64,000 nucleotides of DNA, taken from positions 992,001 through 1,056,000 of the forward strand of contig NZ_JAQZAK010000002.1 of assembly GCF_028737265.1 (NCBI RefSeq), read 5' to 3'. The stretch's first letter is position 1; every line of letters begins with the position of its first letter. Positions 58,811 through 64,000 of the stretch are shown here, in pieces. Origin of the DNA: Actinomycetospora callitridis (GTDB lineage: Bacteria > Actinomycetota > Actinomycetes > Mycobacteriales > Pseudonocardiaceae). Under the pieces are notes generated by a model. The model was not told where the DNA came from, did no database searches, and saw nothing but the letters and a program-made list of their open reading frames with translations. The translations under genes and the position numbers were made by a program.

Positions 58811-59350
58811 TCAGCCGGGGTCACGACCCTCGGCATCCGGCGCACCGGGCGGCCGCCCGAAGTCCTGGGCGGTCGCCTCCTCGAGGAACGCGCGCATCCG
58901 CTCGACCTCCTCGGCCGCCTCGCGCGCCGGCTCGGGACGGTCACCGCCGAGCGCCGAGAAGGACTGGCCGACGGCGTCGAGCACGGCGTCGGCGACCTCG
59001 ATGCGCAGGGCCTCCCGGACCGCCACGGCCAGCACGTCGCTGGGACGCGCGGGCAGGCGCGTCCCGTCGTCGAGCACCAGCTGGGCGTGGAAGCGGTCGT
59101 CGACGAGGTCGGTGATCTCGGCGTGGTCGAGACGCCGGCCGAGGATCCCGGCGAGGTCGGCGATCAGGTCCTGGGTGAGCCTGCCGTCGTCGTCGGTGAC
59201 CGCCGAGCGGAGCCCCCGGTCGATGACCTCGGCCTGCGGGCCGCGCACCGACACGACCAGGCACCGGTCGGCCTCGTCCTCGACGAGCAGCGCCAGCGGC
59301 TCGCGGGTCATGCGGTGGACCGCGAGCCGCGCCAGGCGCATGGCGACCAC
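58811..59350 (-). CDS. DUF151 / bifunctional nuclease-domain protein
   Basis: A 179-residue protein. Residues 1-135 match the DUF151 (BFN) fold: VVAMRLARLAVHRMTREPLA, DRCLVVSVRGPQAEVIDRGL, LTQDLIADLAGILGRRLDHA and the hallmark LPARPSDVLAVAVREALRIE. The C-terminal 40 residues are acidic and helical. The plant and actinobacterial relatives are described as having nuclease activity, but many bacterial members are uncharacterised. GTG 59350 lies 2 bases after the preceding stop. Presence within monooxygenase accessory genes is unexplained. Confidence 0.8.
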   Translation of the reverse strand: MVAMRLARLAVHRMTREPLALLVEDEADRCLVVSVRGPQAEVIDRGLRSAVTDDDGRLTQDLIADLAGILGRRLDHAEITDLVDDRFHAQLVLDDGTRLPARPSDVLAVAVREALRIEVADAVLDAVGQSFSALGGDRPEPAREAAEEVERMRAFLEEATAQDFGRPPGAPDAEGRDPG

Positions 59351-59352
59351 GG

Positions 59353-59610
59353 TCAGTCCCGCCCGGACGGGGGCGAGTCGTCCACCGGGTCGAACGCCGC
59401 CCGCACCGCGGCGAGGTCCGCCCGGACCCGCGCGGCGTCCTGGCCCTCGCCCCACGACGGGTCGCCCGGGGTGATCCCGAGGGTCGCCAGCAGCTCGGCC
59501 GCGGCCGCCGACGGGTCGCCCGCCTCCCCGAGCACCGGGTGCAGGCCCTCGTCGGCGAGATGGCGGAAGACCAGGTTGACGACGGTCCAGGGGTTGTACT
59601 TCTCGATCAT
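59353..59610 (-). CDS. Small hypothetical protein of the monooxygenase-associated cluster
   Basis: An 85-residue protein beginning IEKYNPWTVVNLVFRHLADE with a helical middle (SAAAAELLATLGI) and DAARVRADLAAVRAAFDPV near the end. No known domain. ATGA overlap with the preceding gene at 59607-59610 indicates translational coupling. Function unknown. Confidence 0.75.
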   Translation of the reverse strand: MIEKYNPWTVVNLVFRHLADEGLHPVLGEAGDPSAAAAELLATLGITPGDPSWGEGQDAARVRADLAAVRAAFDPVDDSPPSGRD

Positions 59611-60212
59611 TCCTCGCTCCCGGGGGTCTCGGTGAGCTCGACCTCGTCCAGGGTCTCGAGCTCGACGGGGCTCAGGCTGCGGGTGCCCTCGAGCACCGTC
59701 GCCTGGTGTTCGGCGATGCGGCCGTCGACCAGCTGGCTGAGCCGGTAGGCGATCGCGCCGGTCTGGTGCACCGACACGGTGTCGGGCAGGGCCTGGCGGG
59801 TGGAGGTGATGGCGACGCCCTGGGGCGTGCCGTCGGAGACGGCCACCCCCACCTCGAAGGTCTCGCGCGGATTGGTCGCCGGGTCGGCGTAGTGCTTCTT
59901 GAGCTGACGGAGCATCTGGTGCCAGGCGAGCACCTCGCCCTCGAGCTCGAGGCCCTCGACGTCGGCCTCGACGAGGCCCATGCCGCGGCCACCCGGGGCG
60001 AAGCACCGCGAGTAGGACAGCAGCGCGGTGGTCCACAGCGACTCGACGACGGTGGCGTCGGGCTCCGGGACGCTGAGCTGCTGCACGAGGCGCTCGCAGC
60101 ACAGCAGCGTCATCTGCAGGTCGTCGAAGATCGCGGCGAGGTCGGCGAGCGCCGCGGCCGCCGGGGATCCGATGCGCCGGACGGTGCGCGGGGTCTCGCT
60201 GGGGGCGGTCAT
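59607..60212 (-). CDS. Helical protein of unknown function, monooxygenase-associated cluster
   Basis: A 201-residue protein. A conserved-looking core (LWTTALLSYSRCFAPGGRGM, LEGEVLAWHQMLRQLKKHYA, NPRETFEVGVAVSDG) is followed by a beta region (GVAITSTRQALPDTVSVHQT) and a helix (AIAYRLSQLVDGRIAEHQAT). The helix with Y, R, H and KKH spacing is loosely reminiscent of HEPN-like bundles, but the similarity is too weak for assignment. It is coupled by overlaps to both neighbours (59607-59610 and 60209-60212). Confidence 0.75.
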   Translation of the reverse strand: MTAPSETPRTVRRIGSPAAAALADLAAIFDDLQMTLLCCERLVQQLSVPEPDATVVESLWTTALLSYSRCFAPGGRGMGLVEADVEGLELEGEVLAWHQMLRQLKKHYADPATNPRETFEVGVAVSDGTPQGVAITSTRQALPDTVSVHQTGAIAYRLSQLVDGRIAEHQATVLEGTRSLSPVELETLDEVELTETPGSEE

Positions 60213-60802
60213 GCGGCGGTCTCCAAGCGAGCGGGGGATGGGGTCGGGACGGGACGGCCCTCGTCGAGCACCTCGTCGAGGGCGGCGTCGAGCAGGGCGA
60301 CGAGCACGATGTCGCGTTCGGGCGACGACGGCGGGCCGGAGACCGCGACCACGTGGTGCAGGGCCGCGACCAGCTCGTCGAGCGCGGCGACGCCGCGGGC
60401 GGCCCGCACCCACCGCGGGAGGCGGTGCACCAGCGCCCGGGGCACCACCGCGCTCCGGATCCGCTGGTGGCGACGGGCACGGGCCAGGCGCCGCGTCGCG
60501 ACGCGCTCGCGGGGACGCCGGGTGAGCACGGTCTCCGCGGCGACGCCGACCAGGCGCCAGGTCAGCGCCGGGTCGTCGCTGTCGGCGAGGACGAGGGCCT
60601 CGGCCCGGCGCAGCAGCGCCGTCCGCCCCTCCGGCGAGCAGTGGTCGTCGACCTGGGCGGCCAGCGCCGCCACGGCGGGGTGCGTACAGCGGGGCCACGC
60701 CCGGAACGCCTCCCCCGCGAGCATCGAGACGTGCTCCATGAGGCAACGGCCGGCACCGGGGTCGTCGTGGCCGGGGTCCAGTGGCACCGGGTCAGACGGC
60801 AT
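60209..60802 (-). CDS. Hypothetical protein with CLMEHVSMLAGE-type N-terminal domain
   Basis: A 197-residue protein. The N-terminal 60 residues (AGRCLMEHVSMLAGEAFRAW, CTHPAVAALAAQVDDHCSPE, GRTALLRRAEALVL) match a recurrent actinobacterial module of unknown function defined by a CLME...LAGE...P..thP.lA pattern. The rest is helical and basic in the middle (RRPRERVATRRLARARRHQR). It starts the run of four little-known genes after the DUF59 gene. Confidence 0.75.
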   Translation of the reverse strand: MPSDPVPLDPGHDDPGAGRCLMEHVSMLAGEAFRAWPRCTHPAVAALAAQVDDHCSPEGRTALLRRAEALVLADSDDPALTWRLVGVAAETVLTRRPRERVATRRLARARRHQRIRSAVVPRALVHRLPRWVRAARGVAALDELVAALHHVVAVSGPPSSPERDIVLVALLDAALDEVLDEGRPVPTPSPARLETAA

Positions 60803-60836
60803 GACGGAAGCCTCTCCTCTCGGCGGGACCCTGTGG

Positions 60837-61550
60837 TCAGAGCCCGTAGCGGGCAGCGAGCTGACCGCGGCAGATGCTGGTGTTCGCGTCGACGCCGACC
60901 TGGTAGCTGCGCGCCTTGCGCAGGTGCAGCGGGAGGTCGTCGATCCCGACCGCGCGGCCCACGGCGTCGACCACCAGGGGTGCGTCGTCCCCGGCCGGGA
61001 TGCCGAGCTCCCGGCGGCGGGCCCGCAGCCGGGGCAGGTCGTCGCTCGGCGGGGCGTCCCCGAGCGTCATCGTCACGAGCGCCTCCGGCGTCGTCCCCGC
61101 CCGCACGAGCGGACGGACGACGAGGTCGGTGCCCGCCAGCATCGCCCGCTCGGTGAACGAACGACGCAGGTCGTGCAGCTCGTCGACGGCCTCCCCCACG
61201 GCCGAGCCGGCCATCGACGACACGAAGCCGGCCCGCGCCGCCACGCCCGAGTTGATGGCCTCGGAGGCGAAGTGGTCGAGCAGCTCGACGTCGACGTCGG
61301 TGAGGCCCGGCACCTGGGACACGGCGTCCCACGCGTCGGCGACCATGAGGAACGCGAAGTTCGGGGCGCAGAAGTAGGTGGGCAGGCGCAGGCGCACGTG
61401 CGCGACCCCGTCGTCGGACACCGAGGCCGACGCCACGAAGTCCAGGCTGACGACGTCGGTGTCGAGCTCGGGATCCCGCACCGTGCGCAGCGCCTCCCAC
61501 ACCCCGTCCACCGCGGAGGCGGTGGACGGGGTGTCGGAGGTGACGGTCAT
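60837..61550 (-). CDS. DUF59 (MIP18/PaaD-like) Fe-S or metal-assembly protein
   Basis: A 237-residue protein. Residues 15-110 match DUF59: VWEALRTVRDPELDTDVVSL, VRLRLPTYFCAPNFAFLMVA and VSQVPGLTDVDVELLDHFAS. Such domains assist iron-sulfur or metal-centre assembly, and a homologue is encoded beside mim/prm binuclear-iron monooxygenases, where it presumably helps mature the di-iron enzyme. The C-terminal half (MTLGDAPPSDDLPRLRARRR, YQVGVDANTSICRGQLAARY) is specific to this group. ATGA overlap with the amidohydrolase gene. A 14-bp inverted repeat lies in its 5' coding region (61500-61533). Confidence 0.85.
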   Translation of the reverse strand: MTVTSDTPSTASAVDGVWEALRTVRDPELDTDVVSLDFVASASVSDDGVAHVRLRLPTYFCAPNFAFLMVADAWDAVSQVPGLTDVDVELLDHFASEAINSGVAARAGFVSSMAGSAVGEAVDELHDLRRSFTERAMLAGTDLVVRPLVRAGTTPEALVTMTLGDAPPSDDLPRLRARRRELGIPAGDDAPLVVDAVGRAVGIDDLPLHLRKARSYQVGVDANTSICRGQLAARYGL

Positions 61551-62614
61551 GCCTGGGCCACCGACCGGTCCTCGACCAGCTCGGCGTCGTCGGGCGACGC
61601 CGGGGCGGAGCTCTCCGGGGAGATCTGGCACTCCGCCGGGACCTCGATGCCGTAGAGCTTGGCCGCGTTCAGACCGAGGATCTTCTTCTTGCCGTCGACA
61701 CCCAGACGCGGGTAGTCGGCGAACTCGTCACTCTCGGGCATGGTCCAGTCGACGAGGCCCTCGACCTGCCACTTCGGCTCCCAGATGTTGTAGTCCGAGC
61801 CGAAGGTCATCTTGTCCTCGCCGACCCAGAACAGCAGCTCGCCCATGACCTTGGCGAAGAAGCGCGGGCGGGCGTGCATGAGGCCGCCGACGACGACGGA
61901 CAGCCCGGCGTAGACGTTGGGCTCCTGCGTCGCCATGAAGCAGAAGTCCTCGATACGCGGCAGGCCCACGTGCTCGACGATGAAGTTGAGACCCTGGAAG
62001 TCCGTGGCCGCGTGGTCGACGTCGGAGACGTCGAACGCGTCCTTGTCCAGGGGCCAGATCGTCGGGCCCTTGTGGACGTGGACGTTCTTGATGCCGAGCT
62101 CCTGCGCGCGCTCCAGGAACCGGTAGGCCTCGGGGTCGGTCAGCTTGTAGCCGCGGGAGTCGCCGTTCCACTCCGCGGTGTAGAGCTTCGCGCCGATGGA
62201 CCCGTACTTGCGCACGTTCTCCTCGAACTCGCGCATGCCGGCGTCGCCGTCACGCGGGTCGAAGCGCGTGTTGACGATGAACTTGCCGGGGTACTTCTCG
62301 GCGAGGTAGCCGTTCTGCTCGGTGGTGTTGAAGCCCTTCTTGTACCACTCGCGCAGGTAGGTCGACTGGAAGATGGCCACGTCGACGTGGCCCTCCTCGA
62401 ACTCCTCGCGCATCAGCTGCTCTTCGGAGACCTTCTGGAACTCCTCGATCGGCTGGTGCGTCTCCGCCGGGCCGAGGCCCTGGTAGGCGTGGAAGCACTC
62501 GATCCAGCCCTTGGCGTACTGCTCGGCGCCCTCGACCCAGTTCTCCGGCGACGCGTCCCAGAAATGCATGTGGCTGTCGACGATGAAGTACTTCTCGCCG
62601 TCCTTCTCGTACAT
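61547..62614 (-). CDS. Amidohydrolase-2 family protein of mim/prm-type clusters
   Basis: A 355-residue TIM-barrel metallohydrolase with the N-terminal metal site DSHMHFWD, a later histidine in VHVHKGPTIWPLDKDAFDVS, HVGLPRIEDFCFM, and the C-terminal catalytic Asp in TFGSDYNIWEPKW. Close relatives sit in propane/acetone monooxygenase clusters of mycobacteria, Gordonia and Rhodococcus and are needed for some of them, perhaps in maturation or in handling a product. The C-terminal tail is acidic and disordered. GGAAGGACA ribosome site before ATG 62614. Confidence 0.9.
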   Translation of the reverse strand: MYEKDGEKYFIVDSHMHFWDASPENWVEGAEQYAKGWIECFHAYQGLGPAETHQPIEEFQKVSEEQLMREEFEEGHVDVAIFQSTYLREWYKKGFNTTEQNGYLAEKYPGKFIVNTRFDPRDGDAGMREFEENVRKYGSIGAKLYTAEWNGDSRGYKLTDPEAYRFLERAQELGIKNVHVHKGPTIWPLDKDAFDVSDVDHAATDFQGLNFIVEHVGLPRIEDFCFMATQEPNVYAGLSVVVGGLMHARPRFFAKVMGELLFWVGEDKMTFGSDYNIWEPKWQVEGLVDWTMPESDEFADYPRLGVDGKKKILGLNAAKLYGIEVPAECQISPESSAPASPDDAELVEDRSVAQA

Positions 62615-62633
62615 GTGGTGGTGTCCTTCCTGA

Positions 62634-63662
62634 CTACGGGACCAGGATCGCCCGGCCGCGGACCTTCCCCGCGTCCAGGTCGTGCAGAGCGTCCAGCGCC
62701 GAGTCGAGCGAGTACTGCACGGTGTGCAGCGTGACCTTTCCGGCCTGGGCCAGGACCATCAGTTCGGTGAGGTCGTTGTACGTCCCGACGATGTTGCCGA
62801 TCACGTTCTTCTCGCCCGCGACGAAATCGAGCGTCGGGGCCTGGAACTGTCCCCCGTACCCGAGGACGAACTGGTAGCCCGCCGGCCCGGTCATCTGCCA
62901 GGCCTCGAGCTCGACGCCCTGTTCGGCGACGAAGTCGAAGACGACGGTGGCGCCGCCGCCGGTGAGCTCCTGCACCTCGCCGACCTGGTTGCCGTCGGCC
63001 ACGACCGTCTCGTCGGCGCCGATCTGGGAGGCGAGCTTCAGGGCGTCCGGGTTCTTGTCCACCACGATGATCTTCGTGGCGGTGAGCGCGGCGAGCGCCT
63101 GGACGGCGATGTGGCCGAGGCCGCCGGCCCCGATCACGACGGCCGTGGTGCCCGGGTAGAGCAGCGGCACGGCCTTGCGCACCGCGTGGTACGCGGTGAT
63201 CCCGGCGTCGGCCAGCGCGGCCACGTCGGCCGGGTTGGTGTCCGGGTTCAGCTTCACGCAGGCCCGGGCGGTGGTCCGCAGGTACTCGGCCATGCCGCCG
63301 TCGTTGTTCGACAGGCCCGGGAAGAACGCGTCCCCGGTGCACTGCATGTCCCGGCCCGCCCGGCAGGCGAGGCACAGCCCGCAGGACGGCTGCGGGTGGA
63401 GGATGACCGTGTCGCCGACCTTGACGTTGGTGACGGCGTCGCCGACCTCGTGCACCCACCCGGCGTTCTCGTGGCCGATCACGTAGGGCAGCGACGGGTT
63501 CTGGATCGCCTCCCAGTCCCCGTTCACGATGTGGAGGTCGGTGCGGCAGACGCCCGCGCCGCCGATCTTCACGATGACGTCGAGCGGCCCCTGGAGCTTG
63601 GGCTCCGGGATGTCGTCGATCGACGGGTCCTTCTTGTACTCGTGCACCCGCACGGCCTTCAC
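62634..63662 (-). CDS. adh: Zinc-dependent NAD(P) alcohol dehydrogenase
   Basis: A 342-residue medium-chain dehydrogenase. The catalytic zinc ligands are in GVCRTDLH and GHENAGWVHEVGD, and the structural zinc site is CGLCLACRAGRDMQC. The Rossmann loop is VVIGAGGLGHIAVQAL with D in IIVVDKNPDA, favouring NAD. In mim/prm clusters this enzyme oxidises the alcohol formed by the monooxygenase (for example 2-propanol or acetol). GTG 63662 follows GAGAGGAG. Lies between the chaperonin and amidohydrolase genes. Confidence 0.92.
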   Translation of the reverse strand: MKAVRVHEYKKDPSIDDIPEPKLQGPLDVIVKIGGAGVCRTDLHIVNGDWEAIQNPSLPYVIGHENAGWVHEVGDAVTNVKVGDTVILHPQPSCGLCLACRAGRDMQCTGDAFFPGLSNNDGGMAEYLRTTARACVKLNPDTNPADVAALADAGITAYHAVRKAVPLLYPGTTAVVIGAGGLGHIAVQALAALTATKIIVVDKNPDALKLASQIGADETVVADGNQVGEVQELTGGGATVVFDFVAEQGVELEAWQMTGPAGYQFVLGYGGQFQAPTLDFVAGEKNVIGNIVGTYNDLTELMVLAQAGKVTLHTVQYSLDSALDALHDLDAGKVRGRAILVP

Positions 63663-63691
63663 GACTGTCTCCTCTCGGCAGTGATAACGAG

Positions 63692-64000
63692 TCAGCCCAT
63701 CGACGGGCCGAGGCCCAGCGACTGCGGGGTGCTGGAGTCCGGCGGCGGCTGGGGCAGGCCCTCGTCGAGCTGGCCGAACTCTGTCATGAGTGACTTGTTC
63801 CAGGGGGTCTGTTCCTCGGCCACCAGGGAGTTCGTGGTGAGGATGAGACCCGCGACCGAGGCGCCGTTCTGCAGCGCCGACCGCACGACCCGCAGCGGGT
63901 CGATGATGCCCAGCTCGAGCATGTTGCCGAAGCGGCCCTCGAGGGCGTCGAAGCCCTCGTCGACGCCCAGGTCGCGGGCCTGCTTGACGACGTCGGCGCC
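63692..64000 (-). CDS. GroEL-like chaperonin, C-terminal end (partial)
   Basis: The last about 102 codons of a chaperonin whose start lies beyond the right edge. The sequence [40 protein letters not shown] and TNSLVAEEQ is the C-terminal equatorial domain of GroEL. The usual GGM-rich tail is replaced by a Pro/Ser-rich end ([19 protein letters not shown]), typical of specialised copies such as MimG/PrmG that fold the monooxygenase hydroxylase. Immediately upstream of the alcohol dehydrogenase gene. Confidence 0.88.
   Translation of the reverse strand, partial: GADVVKQARDLGVDEGFDALEGRFGNMLELGIIDPLRVVRSALQNGASVAGLILTTNSLVAEEQTPWNKSLMTEFGQLDEGLPQPPPDSSTPQSLGLGPSMG

Noticed and set aside
56598..59474. 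A 958-codon open frame on the plus strand
   Set aside because: Antisense of the MimR-type activator and DUF151 genes, with Arg/Gly/Ala-rich noise.

Overview
The window is very GC-rich (about 73 percent by eye). It uses GTG starts heavily, packs genes with ATGA/GTGA stop-start overlaps, and encodes families typical of mycolate-type and Pseudonocardiales actinobacteria: F420-dependent luciferase-like enzymes, DUF1707, DUF3040, PspC, IniA/IniC-like dynamins and an actinobacterial binuclear-iron-monooxygenase accessory cluster. A Pseudonocardia-like actinobacterium is the best guess. It looks like chromosomal, mostly catabolic and housekeeping sequence. No rRNA, tRNA, CRISPR array, transposase or phage gene was seen, and no gene-free stretch exceeds about 300 bases (the longest are 55263-55535, which holds a gene remnant, and 48339-48565).

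Layout. 1-10.1 kb: hydrolases, a degenerate flavoprotein, a PAP2 phosphatase, a DMT-type membrane protein, CsbD, a 14-helix MFS exporter, a VOC protein, an F420 oxidoreductase, and a MerR regulator divergent from two membrane proteins. 10.1-15.5 kb: a leucine-type operon accD1-accA1-acyl-CoA dehydrogenase with a divergent TetR gene. 15.6-23 kb: YbjQ, an S9 peptidase, an acyl-CoA ligase, glutamate dehydrogenase, an Fpg/Nei glycosylase and a nucleobase deaminase. 23-36.4 kb: a TetR gene divergent from a tightly coupled nine-gene operon: two acyl-CoA ligases, two acyl-CoA dehydrogenases, a TIGR03084 protein, a second biotin-dependent carboxylase, an AtuA homologue and an F420 oxidoreductase. The carboxylase plus AtuA suggests breakdown of a branched, isoprenoid-like acid by carboxylation of a beta-methyl group. 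36.4-40.6 kb: small proteins plus O-acetylhomoserine sulfhydrylase with a CoA-binding partner. 40.7-48.3 kb: a one-strand module of Hsp70-like ATPase, acidic protein, dynamin, GrpE-like protein, DxDxDG-repeat protein, kinase-fold protein with a changed catalytic residue, second dynamin and ECF sigma factor. 48.6-55.7 kb: HrpA helicase, two tandem GlsA glutaminases, and a PspC gene abutting the tail of a deleted slipin. 55.9-64 kb: an IclR-type gene, an AcoR/MimR-type activator, and on the minus strand the accessory genes of a propane/acetone-type monooxygenase system (GroEL-like chaperonin, Zn alcohol dehydrogenase, amidohydrolase, DUF59 protein) followed by four little-known genes including a DUF151 nuclease-fold protein. 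The hydroxylase itself is not in the window.

The most unusual signal is a set of short dispersed repeats, many palindromic and roughly 17-50 bp, found both between genes and in frame inside genes. One is a perfect 48-bp palindrome adding exactly 16 codons to the TIGR03084 gene. Another occurs at the accD-accA junction of both carboxylase operons and again, in reverse orientation, inside the second biotin carboxylase gene. A 40-bp palindrome family sits at gene ends and supplies stop codons to both converging genes. This pattern resembles repeats that colonise coding sequence (compare Rickettsia palindromic elements) and is the best candidate for an undescribed system here.
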